Position numbers and translations under genes: made by a program. DNA of 64,000 nucleotides from DATFDN01 sp035685165 (GTDB taxonomy: Bacteria; Pseudomonadota; Alphaproteobacteria; Acetobacterales; Acetobacteraceae): contig DASRBI010000019.1 of the NCBI GenBank assembly GCA_035685165.1, forward strand, positions 186,001 through 250,000, given 5' to 3'. Below are positions 1 through 6,963 of this stretch, piece by piece; positions within the stretch are counted from its first letter, which is position 1; each line of letters begins with the position of its first letter. The notes beneath the pieces were generated by a model. That model was not told where the DNA came from. It did not search any database and worked only from the letters and a program-made list of their open reading frames with translations.

Positions 1-747
1 TGTCTGCAACAGCCCCGAACTGATCGAGCGGCTGCTGAAGGATGCGGCGTGCGGCACGACGATCTATGGCCTGTCGCAGACCGTGGTTGGACTGTCGGGG
101 AACGCGGGCTTCGGCCCGGCCAGCAATCTCGGCGCGGGGCTTGCGCGGGCCGGACGGATTCTGTGTCTCAATCCCGATGTGTTCCCGCGCGAACCTGGCT
201 GGGCGGCGCGCCATAACGCGATCGCCGAAGCGGGCGGCGCGGGCAGCCGCCTGTTCGGCACTACGCTCTTTTACGACGATGGCGCGCTGATGCATGGCGG
301 GATGTATTTCGCGCTCGATCCTGTCGTCGCCGTGCGGCCCGGCTTCGTGCAGTCGGACATGTTCGCCCGCGTGGAGCACTATGGAAAGGGCGCGCCGCCC
401 GATACCAAGTCGTTTCTGCGCCCGCGCCCGGTACCGGCCGTTTCCGGCGCGTTCCTCTCCGCCGAGCGCGCCTGGTTCGAGCGGCTCGGCGGATCGCCGA
501 GGACTATGTGCTCGGCCATTACGAGGACGCCGATCTCTGTCTGCGCAGCCTGGAGGCCGGTGTGCCGGTGTGGGTGCAGGATTTGCAGATGTGGCACCTG
601 GAAGGGAAGGGCTCGGCGCCAAGCCCGGTCGGCGCCGCCGCGAATATGGTGAACCGGGCGCTGTTTTCGTGTCGCTGGCGGGCGGCGATCGCCGAGCGCC
701 TGCTCGGGCCGGATGCGGTGCCGGCGCCGGCGGAGACGGCCGGATGA
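1..747 (+). pseudogene. Family 2-type glycosyltransferase, 3' part, frameshifted
   Basis: This is the C-terminal part of a GT-A-type glycosyltransferase whose 5' end lies outside the window. From base 2 the frame reads VCNSPELIERLL and continues to ERLGG near base 492. The matching continuation (IAEDYVLGHYEDADLCLRSL) is in another frame starting at base 493. One base appears to be missing at about 490-493, because restoring it gives an uninterrupted GG-x-AEDYVLGHYEDADLC motif typical of the acceptor end of the domain. The stop (745-747) overlaps the ATG of the next glycosyltransferase in an ATGA, so both probably serve one polysaccharide or glycoprotein pathway. The break may be a real mutation or a sequencing error. 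Confidence 0.75.
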
Positions 748-2096
748 GCCCCGCGCCGCGCCAAACCGGCGTGCGGGCCGGAGCCGAGACGCCGAAGCTG
801 CGCGTGCTGCAAGTGAGTCTGCACCACCCCGAGCTTGTGCGCGGCGGCGCCCAGCAAGTGTGCTACGAGCTGTTCGAGGGGCTGAAGGCCCGTGGCGATT
901 TCGCCCCGGTGCTGCTTGCCGCCACCGACGACAGCGCGCCCGCCCTGTTCCGCAGCGGCGCGCGCATCACCGGCTTCGACGGGCGGCCGGACGAGCATCT
1001 GTTCCTGACGAGCGAGTTCGACCCGTTCTGGCACCGCAGCAGCAACAAGCTGCTCGCGGAGTCGTTCGCCGAGTTCCTTCGCCTCATCCGCCCCGACGTG
1101 GTGCACTTCCATCACTTCATGAACTTCGGCGCCGATTATCTTACATTAACGCGCCGCGTGCTGCTCGACTGCCGCATCGTGTTCACCTTCCACGAGTTCC
1201 TGACGCTCTGCCACCACTACGGGCAGATGGTGCGCCGCTCCGACCGCTCCTTGTGCGACCGCGGCTCGCCGGTGCGCTGCCATCAATGTTTTCCCGAAAT
1301 CGCACCCGAGATGTTCTTCGCGCGTGCCGAATGGTTCCGCCGGCATCTGAGCGTGGTGGATGCGTTCACCGTGCCGAGCCGGTTCATGATCGACCGCTAT
1401 GTCGAATGGGGGATTCCCGCCGGGAAGATCGTGCATATCCCGAACGGGCAGCGGAATTACGCAGCCGGCGTCCAGGCCGAGCCCAAGCGCGGAAAGCGCA
1501 ATCGCTTCGGCTTTTTCGGCCAGCTTGTGGATGGCAAGGGGATGAACGTGCTGCTGCGCGCGGCGGCACTTCTGCGCGCGCAGGGGTTCGACGACTTCCT
1601 GGTGGAGATCAACGGCGACAATCTCCGCTACGCCACGCCCGCCGCGCAGTCGGAGTTCGAGCGGCTGCGCGCGGCCGAGGAGGCGTTGCCGGTGGAGGCG
1701 CAGCGCGTTCTGTTCAACGGTCCCTATCACGTGGAAAAGCTGCCGCGGCTGATGGCGCGCGTCGATTGGTGCGTGGTGCCGTCCGTGTGGTGGGAGGTAT
1801 TCGGGCTGGTGATCTCGGAAGCCTGGATGTTCCGCCGTCCGGTGATCGCCTCCGATGTCGGCGGCATGGCCGAGCGCATTCGCCATGACGAGACGGGCCT
1901 GTTGTTCCCGATGGGCGATTTTCGCGCGCTTGCCGACACGCTGCGGCGGGCGGCGACCGAGAAGGGGCTGTGGGACCGGCTGGTTGCCGCGCTGCCGCCT
2001 GCGCCGACGCGCGAGACGATGGTCGAGGCCTACGCCCGCGTCTATCGCGACGGGGCGAATACGGTGCAGGCGGCGCTCGCGCGTGCGGCGGAATAG
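744..2096 (+). CDS. Family 4 glycosyltransferase
   Basis: A 450-residue GT-B glycosyltransferase that should transfer a sugar from a nucleotide donor to a surface glycan. The N-terminal Rossmann domain opens with RVLQVSLHHPELVRGGAQQV, the usual acceptor-side glycine-rich loop. The C-terminal GT4 domain starts near residue 250 (FGFFGQLVDGKGMNVLLRA) and has the donor-binding E-x7-E motif in EVFGLVISEAW, followed by RPVIASDVGGMAE. The ATG at 744 overlaps the preceding stop, and ruvC starts immediately after its TAG, so translation is probably coupled. Four Cys residues around position 170-180 (LCDRGSPVRCHQC) resemble a small zinc-binding insert seen in some GT4 enzymes. The substrate cannot be inferred. 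Confidence 0.9.
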   Translation: MSPAPRQTGVRAGAETPKLRVLQVSLHHPELVRGGAQQVCYELFEGLKARGDFAPVLLAATDDSAPALFRSGARITGFDGRPDEHLFLTSEFDPFWHRSSNKLLAESFAEFLRLIRPDVVHFHHFMNFGADYLTLTRRVLLDCRIVFTFHEFLTLCHHYGQMVRRSDRSLCDRGSPVRCHQCFPEIAPEMFFARAEWFRRHLSVVDAFTVPSRFMIDRYVEWGIPAGKIVHIPNGQRNYAAGVQAEPKRGKRNRFGFFGQLVDGKGMNVLLRAAALLRAQGFDDFLVEINGDNLRYATPAAQSEFERLRAAEEALPVEAQRVLFNGPYHVEKLPRLMARVDWCVVPSVWWEVFGLVISEAWMFRRPVIASDVGGMAERIRHDETGLLFPMGDFRALADTLRRAATEKGLWDRLVAALPPAPTRETMVEAYARVYRDGANTVQAALARAAE

Positions 2097-2594
2097 ATGG
2101 CGAGGCTGCTGGGCATCGACCCCGGCCTGCGCTTCACCGGCTGGGGCATCATCGAGCAGGACGGCAATCATCTGCGCCATGTCGCCGACGGGGTGATCGC
2201 GACCGCCGCCGCCGCCGGCGTGCCGGAGCGGCTGCGGTTTTTGCACGATGCACTCGTGCGGCTGATCGGGAAGCACGCGCCCGACGAGGCGGCGATCGAG
2301 GAGACCTATGTCAACCGCAACGGCGCGGCGACCCTGAAGCTCGGCTATGCGCGCGGCGTGGCGCTGCTCGCTCCGGCGCAGGCGGGGCTGCCGGTCGCCG
2401 AATACGGCGCCATGGCGGTGAAGCTCGCGGTGGTGGGCACGGGCCGGGCGGAGAAAGCGCAGGTCGCGCTGATGGTGCGCCGCCTGCTGCCGGCGGCGGT
2501 TTTGATACGGGCCGATGCAGCCGACGCGCTGGCGGTCGCGATCTGCCACGCGCATCACCGGGCGAGCCGGCGGGCTTGGGAACGGGCGGGGTAG
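2097..2594 (+). CDS. ruvC: Crossover junction endodeoxyribonuclease RuvC
   Basis: Resolves Holliday junctions by symmetric nicking during recombinational repair, working with RuvAB. The protein is 165 residues, close to the usual 160-175. The acidic active site is visible: Asp8 in LLGIDPGL, a Glu in the EETYVN segment near residue 67, and the paired Asp residues in IRADAADALAVAICHAHH near the C-terminus. The ATG follows the stop of the upstream glycosyltransferase without a gap. ruvC is normally next to ruvA and ruvB, but here those genes are about 24 kb away on the other strand. Confidence 0.97.
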   Translation: MARLLGIDPGLRFTGWGIIEQDGNHLRHVADGVIATAAAAGVPERLRFLHDALVRLIGKHAPDEAAIEETYVNRNGAATLKLGYARGVALLAPAQAGLPVAEYGAMAVKLAVVGTGRAEKAQVALMVRRLLPAAVLIRADAADALAVAICHAHHRASRRAWERAG

Positions 2595-2690
2595 ATACGC
2601 AGCGGCGCTTCGCTCTGAAGGCAGTGAAGCCGAACCGGGGGCGGCCTCTTCCGCAAGGCGAAAGACGCGCTTCGAGCGTGCGGCGGATCC

Positions 2691-3560
2691 TCACCGCGCC
2701 TGCGCGGACGCCTCGGGCTTGCGCCGCTTTCGCCGCGGCGGCTTCTGACCGGCGGCGGGGACGATGCGGGCCACCGGGCGGCCGTGGCGGGTGATCAAGA
2801 ACTCGCGGCCGGTGCTGACATCATGCAGCACGGCGGCCCAGTTCTCGCGAACCAGGTGGGCGGCGAGCGGGGGCAGGACCTCGCCGTTGCCGCCCGAGGC
2901 GGCGCCGAGCCGGAGCCAGTAGCCGGCGGCCTCGGCCTCGGCGGCGGCGATCAGCATCCCGGCGAAGCGGCGGGCGCAAGCGCGCCGCGCCTCGGGCTCG
3001 GGCGGCACCGGCCAGGCATTCGGATCGGACAGCAAGTGGCGGATCAGCGGGTGGAAGGCGAGCGGCGCATCCTTGCAGGCGGCGTAGGCCGGCACCGCGG
3101 CGGCAAGCGCGGCCTCCACCTGCTCGACCACCAGCTGCCGGTAGAGCTCGATCCCCCGCCCGGCCTCGGCCGGAAGCGCATGGGTGCAGAACAGGAAGGC
3201 GCGGTGCGCGTCGGGTGCCGCGGCGGCGCTGTCGATCCAGGCGCGCAGCAGCCGCTCGAGCCGCGCCTCCGGGCCGAGCCCGTCGGCCGCCGCCTCGGCC
3301 GCTTCCACCGAGCGGGCGAGCGCCGTCAGATGCTCGCCCAGCGCCTCGGCAAGCAGGGCGGCGGTGTCGGCGTAGGCCGGGGTGCCATGCGCCACGCGTG
3401 CGGCGGCGCAAATGCGGTTCATGCTGACGCCTGGGCCAAGTGCCGCAAGCACCGGGATGCCGGCCGCCCTCATGCGCCGGCGCGCCTCCTCCCCGGCGGG
3501 CGGGCGGGGGTTCCGCACCTTGGGAGGGTTTTGGATGGCGGTGTCGGGGCCGAGGCGCAT
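2691..3560 (-). CDS. TetR-like regulator fused to a Phd/YefM antitoxin-type domain
   Basis: A 289-residue protein with two recognisable parts. Residues about 25-72 resemble a TetR helix-turn-helix (GVSMNRICAAARVAHGTP then ALLAEAL), although the usual Y-x-F-x-x-K turn is shortened. The following alpha-helical region looks like a TetR ligand-binding domain. Residues 229-268 match the Phd/YefM antitoxin fold (ENWAAVLHDVSTGREFLITR, then HGRPVARIVP), followed by a basic tail (KPPRRKRRKP). No toxin gene is adjacent: downstream are 96 bp and then convergent ruvC. Directly upstream lies a phased palindrome array (3595-3735), which suggests autoregulation. The domain calls are by eye. A plain TetR regulator with a chance Phd-like tail is less likely given the strength of that segment. 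Confidence 0.75.
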   Translation of the reverse strand: MRLGPDTAIQNPPKVRNPRPPAGEEARRRMRAAGIPVLAALGPGVSMNRICAAARVAHGTPAYADTAALLAEALGEHLTALARSVEAAEAAADGLGPEARLERLLRAWIDSAAAAPDAHRAFLFCTHALPAEAGRGIELYRQLVVEQVEAALAAAVPAYAACKDAPLAFHPLIRHLLSDPNAWPVPPEPEARRACARRFAGMLIAAAEAEAAGYWLRLGAASGGNGEVLPPLAAHLVRENWAAVLHDVSTGREFLITRHGRPVARIVPAAGQKPPRRKRRKPEASAQAR

Positions 3561-3594
3561 GGCAGTTAGATATGGTGACAGTCGCGGCGTGCAA

Positions 3595-3735
3595 GTCCGT
3601 ACCGATTTCCCTGCCGGCGCGGGCCGGATCGTACGAAACCCCGGCGGGGCCTTGGGGGGTTTCGTCCGAAATTCCCGGTCGGCCGGGCGGGTTTCGGACG
3701 AAATTTCCGCGGCCCGGCGGGCCATGTGTACGCAT
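3595..3735. repeat. Array A: five 12-bp near-palindromes with 32-33 bp period
   Basis: Units start at 3595 (GTCCGTACCGAT), 3627 (GATCGTACGAAA), 3660 (TTTCGTCCGAAA), 3692 (TTTCGGACGAAA) and 3724 (ATGTGTACGCAT). They match the ideal palindrome TTTCGTACGAAA at 7, 10, 11, 11 and 7 of 12 positions. Start-to-start steps are 32, 33, 32 and 32 bp, so all sites fall on one helix face. The roughly 20-bp separators are GC-rich and partly alike. The array occupies most of the 206-bp gap between yccF and the TetR-Phd start codon at 3560. It is best read as an operator array. A second array with the same period is at 29112-29219. Confidence 0.8.
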
Positions 3736-3766
3736 GGCCCGGCACCCTCCGCCGCGTGGGCCGGCG

Positions 3767-4207
3767 CTAACGGGGGTAGTAGTAGCCGCTGGCGAGGTAT
3801 TCGTCGTCGGGCACCACCGTCATGCCGATCGGCCAGAGCGCGATGCCGGCGAGCTTGAGATGGGCCCAGGCGAACGGGATGCCGACGATGGTGACGGCGA
3901 GCGCCACCGCCGAGAGGCAGTGGGCGAGCGCCAGCCACCACCCGGCCAGCACCAGCCAGACTATGTTGCCGATGAAACCTAACGGGCCGGTGCCGATGTC
4001 TTCGTAGCCCGTTACGGCATCCCGGCGCACGGCCCGGTGGCCGAACGGCAGCAGCGTGTAGCGGGCCATCACGAAGGCGGCGCGCGCCCAAGGGATGCCG
4101 ACGATGGTGACGATCATCAGCAGCCCGGCGATCACCCAGGCGAGCGCCATCCATACCCCGCCCAGGATCAGCCAGAGCACGTTCAGAAACAGCCGGATCA
4201 GGCCCAT
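3767..4207 (-). CDS. yccF: YccF-family inner membrane protein
   Basis: A 146-residue integral membrane protein matching the YccF family in length and sequence. It contains two copies of the family signature, with IVTIVGIPWARAAFVMARYT near residue 33 and VTIVGIPFAWAHLKLAGIAL near residue 105, each preceded by hydrophobic helices. The biochemical role of YccF is not established. It starts 16 bp after pspC on the same strand, so it is probably the last gene of the psp operon and may take part in the envelope-stress response. Confidence 0.9.
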   Translation of the reverse strand: MGLIRLFLNVLWLILGGVWMALAWVIAGLLMIVTIVGIPWARAAFVMARYTLLPFGHRAVRRDAVTGYEDIGTGPLGFIGNIVWLVLAGWWLALAHCLSAVALAVTIVGIPFAWAHLKLAGIALWPIGMTVVPDDEYLASGYYYPR

Positions 4208-4223
4208 TGCGGCACTCCTTCGC

Positions 4224-4694
4224 TCAGCCGCCGAGGTCGCGGAAGCCGCGCCGCAGCTCGAACTCGTCGGACGTGACCAGGGTTTCGATGCGCCGAATCC
4301 GCCCGTCGATGCCGCGCAGGCGGGCGGCGAGGCGGCCGAGCACGGCGGCGGGCTCGGTGCGCAGCCGCCGCCACAGCGCCTCCTGCTCGGGGCTCGCGAA
4401 GGCGGCCGGCGGCTTCGGCCTCAGGATGATGGCAAAAGCGGCATACGAAACGAGGGTGGGGACGAAGAAGAAGACGAGGAGCAGCACGGCGGCGAGCCGC
4501 ACCGGCAGCGGATCGACGCCCATGTAGTCCGCGATCCCGGCGCACACCCCGGCGATCCAGCCGCGTTCGGTGTCGCGATAGACCCGGCCCGGATCGAAGC
4601 CGCGCTCGGCGCGGCGCCACTCGCGCCGCGATCGCCAGGGCGACGGGCCGGCACCCCAGCGCGGCGGCGGGGTTCCCCAATCAGGCGCGCTCAT
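4224..4694 (-). CDS. pspC: PspC domain envelope stress protein
   Basis: A 156-residue PspC-domain membrane protein. The signature segment is YRDTERGWIAGVCAGIADYM at about residues 39-58, then VDPLPVRLAAVLLLVFFFVP forms the membrane helix. A long charged C-terminal part ends in a putative coiled segment. In the phage-shock system PspB and PspC sense membrane damage and draw PspA away from PspF. The ATG at 4694 overlaps the 3' end of pspB by 14 bp, indicating coupled translation. The N-terminus is longer and more basic than in E. coli PspC. Confidence 0.92.
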   Translation of the reverse strand: MSAPDWGTPPPRWGAGPSPWRSRREWRRAERGFDPGRVYRDTERGWIAGVCAGIADYMGVDPLPVRLAAVLLLVFFFVPTLVSYAAFAIILRPKPPAAFASPEQEALWRRLRTEPAAVLGRLAARLRGIDGRIRRIETLVTSDEFELRRGFRDLGG

Positions 4695-4983
4695 CGTGGC
4701 GCTCTCGCTCCATCGTGCGCCAGGGGCCGGCGCCCGGTCCGGGCGGCGGCCCGCCGTGGCGGTCGCGCCAGCCGGGCGCCTCGGCATCCAGGATGCGCTC
4801 CAGGTTCTCGACCCGCTCCTCGAGCCCTTGCGCGAGCTCGTGCAGCTCGGCGAGCGAGCGTTCCTGCTCGCCCGAGAGCATCCGCGCCGTGCGCCAGCGG
4901 GTGCCGTAATGGGCGACAATCCAGATCGGGGCGACGATCACCAGAAAGAGGATCGCCACCACGCCGAAGGGGATGGCGTGCAT
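4681..4983 (-). CDS. pspB: Phage shock protein B
   Basis: A 100-residue PspB homologue with one N-terminal membrane helix (VVAILFLVIVAPIWIVAHYG), a basic segment, and a cytoplasmic helix predicted as coiled coil (ELHELAQGLEERVENLERIL). It acts with PspC as the membrane sensor of the phage-shock response. It sits between pspA (1-bp gap) and pspC (14-bp overlap), the standard gene order. It is longer than the E. coli protein (about 75 residues) because of a Gly/Pro-rich tail. Confidence 0.93.
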   Translation of the reverse strand: MHAIPFGVVAILFLVIVAPIWIVAHYGTRWRTARMLSGEQERSLAELHELAQGLEERVENLERILDAEAPGWRDRHGGPPPGPGAGPWRTMERERHDERA

Positions 4984-4984
4984 C

Positions 4985-5689
4985 TCAGGCGCTCCGCATG
5001 GCGGGCTGCGGTGCTGGCTGCGGCACGCGGTTGCCGAGGCGCTGCTTTAGCCTCTCAAGCTCCTCTTGGACGCCGGCTTCGGCCTCCATCTCGGCGAACT
5101 CCTGCTCGAGCGGCTTGGCGCCGCGCCCGAGGTCGAACGCTTCGACCTTTCCCTCGGCCTCGTCCAGCGCGCGCTCCACCTGCTCGAAGCGGGCGAAGGC
5201 GTCGGCGATGCGCTCGTCGTAGAGCTTGGTGCGGAGCTTCATCCGGTTGGCGGCGCTCTTGCTGCGCGCGACGATCGCGCGTTCGCGGGATTTGGCGTCG
5301 TTCAGCTTGGCTTGCAGCTTGCCGATGTCCTGGTTTTGGCGATCGAGCGCCTCGATCAAGGTGGCGAGCTGCTGCTCGGCGGCGGCGAGGTTCTGCGCGA
5401 CGCGTGCCTTGGCCGAGAGCGCGCCCTTGGCGAGATCGTCGCGGCCGCGGGTGACGGCGAGCTCGGCCTTGCGCTCCCACTCCTCGGCCTCACGGCGGAG
5501 CGTGGCGATGCGGCGCTCCAGCTCCTTGCGTTCGGCGATGCTGCGGACTGCGGAGGAGCGCACCTCAACCAGCGTGTCCTCCATCTCCTGAATGATCAGC
5601 CGGATGATCTTCGCCGGTTCCTCGGCGCGGGCGAGGATGGCGTTGATATTGGAATTAACGATATCGGATAGGCGCGAGAAGATGCCCAT
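4985..5689 (-). CDS. pspA: Phage shock protein A
   Basis: A 234-residue PspA/IM30 (ESCRT-III superfamily) protein. It begins MGIFSRLSDIVNSNINAILA, which includes the amphipathic membrane-binding helix, and then forms long coiled-coil helices. PspA both coats damaged membrane and inhibits the enhancer-binding protein PspF. The start at 5689 lies about 35 bp downstream of a sigma-54 promoter (5724-5738), and pspF is transcribed divergently, which is the classical regulatory arrangement. The C-terminal Pro/Ala-rich extension (VPQPAPQPAMRSA) is unremarkable. Confidence 0.96.
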   Translation of the reverse strand: MGIFSRLSDIVNSNINAILARAEEPAKIIRLIIQEMEDTLVEVRSSAVRSIAERKELERRIATLRREAEEWERKAELAVTRGRDDLAKGALSAKARVAQNLAAAEQQLATLIEALDRQNQDIGKLQAKLNDAKSRERAIVARSKSAANRMKLRTKLYDERIADAFARFEQVERALDEAEGKVEAFDLGRGAKPLEQEFAEMEAEAGVQEELERLKQRLGNRVPQPAPQPAMRSA

Positions 5690-5723
5690 GAGCCCTGTCC
5701 TTCTGCTCTGAACGAGCGGCAAG

Positions 5724-5738
5724 GCAACCGCCGTGCCA
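5724..5738 (-). promoter_or_regulatory. Sigma-54 promoter of the psp operon
   Basis: Read on the minus strand the sequence is TGGCACGGCGGTTGCC. It contains the TGGCACG and TTGC elements of the RpoN consensus with the correct 10-bp interval between the invariant GG and GC. It is placed to start transcription about 20-25 bp upstream of the pspA ATG. PspF, encoded divergently at 5820, is the expected activator. Its upstream binding sites would lie in 5740-5820, where I could not assign a convincing pair. Confidence 0.9.
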
Positions 5739-5819
5739 GCGGTTCGGTGGCCGGTTCTCGGGATTTCTCGCCCTCGTATGTGGCGAAATCCACCATTAAC
5801 TGGCATATTTTGCCGAGTC

Positions 5820-6818
5820 ATGGCGCATATCACTGACCCAGTGATCACCCCCCTTGGTCAGAGCCCAGCCTTCCTCGCCATGCTGGCCCATGTCTCGCGG
5901 CTGGCGCCGCTGCGCCGGCCGGTGCTGGTGGTGGGCGAGCGCGGCACCGGCAAGGAGCTGATCGCGAGCCGGCTCGCCTATCTCTCGCCGCGGTGGGACC
6001 GGCCGTTCGTGCAGCTCAACTGCGCCGCGCTGCCCGACAGCCTGCTCGATTCCGAGCTGTTCGGCCACGAGGCGGGCGCGTTCACCGGGGCGGTGCGCCG
6101 CCGCGCCGGCCGCTTCGAGCTCGCCGACAGCGGCACGCTGTTCCTGGACGAGATCGCCAACGCGAGCCTCGCCGTGCAAGAGAAAGTGCTGCGCGCCATC
6201 GAATACGGGGCCTTCACGCGCGTGGGCGGCAGCGCCACTGTGCAGGTGGATGTGCGGGTGATCGCGGCGACCAACGCCGATCTGCAGGCGCTGGCGGCGC
6301 GAGGGGCGTTCCGCGCCGATCTGCTGGATCGGCTGGCCTTCGACGTCGTGCGCCTGCCGCCTTTGCGCGAACGGGCCGGCGACGTGCGCCTCCTGGCCGA
6401 GCACTTCGCGACCCGGATGACGGCGGAGCTCGGCCACGACTACTTCCCGGGCTTCGCCCCCGAGGCGCTGGCGGCGCTGGAGGCGCATCCCTGGCCGGGC
6501 AACGTGCGCGAACTGCGGAACGCCGTGGAGCGCAGCGTCGCCCGCATGGAGCACTGGGGCCGGCCGCTTGCCGAGCTGGTGCTCGATCCGTTCGGCAGTC
6601 TGCAGGCGGTCGCTCCACCCGCGCCCGCCGCCGCCCCCGAGCCCTCGCCCGGCATCGGAAGCTTTCGGGAGCGCGTGCGCGACTTCGAGGCGGGGCTCTT
6701 GAAGGAGGCGTTGGCCGCGTCGCGCCACAATCAGCGCCGCGCGGCCGAGCGGCTCGGTCTCAGCTACGACCAGTTCCGCCACTTGCTGCGCCAGCACCCG
6801 GAGCTGCGGAGGGGCTGA
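5820..6818 (+). CDS. pspF: Sigma-54-dependent activator PspF
   Basis: A 332-residue AAA+ enhancer-binding protein without a receiver domain, as is typical of PspF. Walker A is GERGTGKE (residues 39-46), the sigma-54-contacting GAFTGA loop is at residues 86-91, and Walker B is GTLFLDEIA. A C-terminal Fis-type helix-turn-helix follows (RHNQRRAAERLGLSYDQFRH). An Ala/Pro-rich linker separates the two. I chose the ATG at 5820 (MAHITDP). An upstream in-frame start at 5733 would run into the psp promoter. It should activate the divergent pspABC-yccF operon. Confidence 0.94.
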   Translation: MAHITDPVITPLGQSPAFLAMLAHVSRLAPLRRPVLVVGERGTGKELIASRLAYLSPRWDRPFVQLNCAALPDSLLDSELFGHEAGAFTGAVRRRAGRFELADSGTLFLDEIANASLAVQEKVLRAIEYGAFTRVGGSATVQVDVRVIAATNADLQALAARGAFRADLLDRLAFDVVRLPPLRERAGDVRLLAEHFATRMTAELGHDYFPGFAPEALAALEAHPWPGNVRELRNAVERSVARMEHWGRPLAELVLDPFGSLQAVAPPAPAAAPEPSPGIGSFRERVRDFEAGLLKEALAASRHNQRRAAERLGLSYDQFRHLLRQHPELRRG

Positions 6819-6963
6819 GCCGCGCTCAATCAGCCGGGAACCGGCGCTCCGTCACCTGATCTGGCGTGTAGCGCAGGCCGGCGGGATCGCGCCGGGGCGT
6901 CTCGCCGTGACGAGCCAGCTCGTCGGCGGCATAAGCTGCCCGTCTTGGCCCTGCGAAACGCTC

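Noticed and set aside
1146..2558. Long antisense open frame opposite the glycosyltransferase and ruvC
   Set aside because: It is a GC-driven shadow: low-complexity Arg/His/Gln-rich translation, no motif, and it covers two well-supported genes.
3660..3703. TTTCGTCCGAAA / TTTCGGACGAAA as chromosomal parS sites
   Set aside because: parS needs a central CACGTG-type core (GTTTCACGTGAAAC). These sites lack it and no parAB genes are near.
3595..3735. Array A as a CRISPR array
   Set aside because: The repeated part is only 12 bp, degenerate and palindromic, the separators are 20 bp and partly alike, and no cas gene is in the window.
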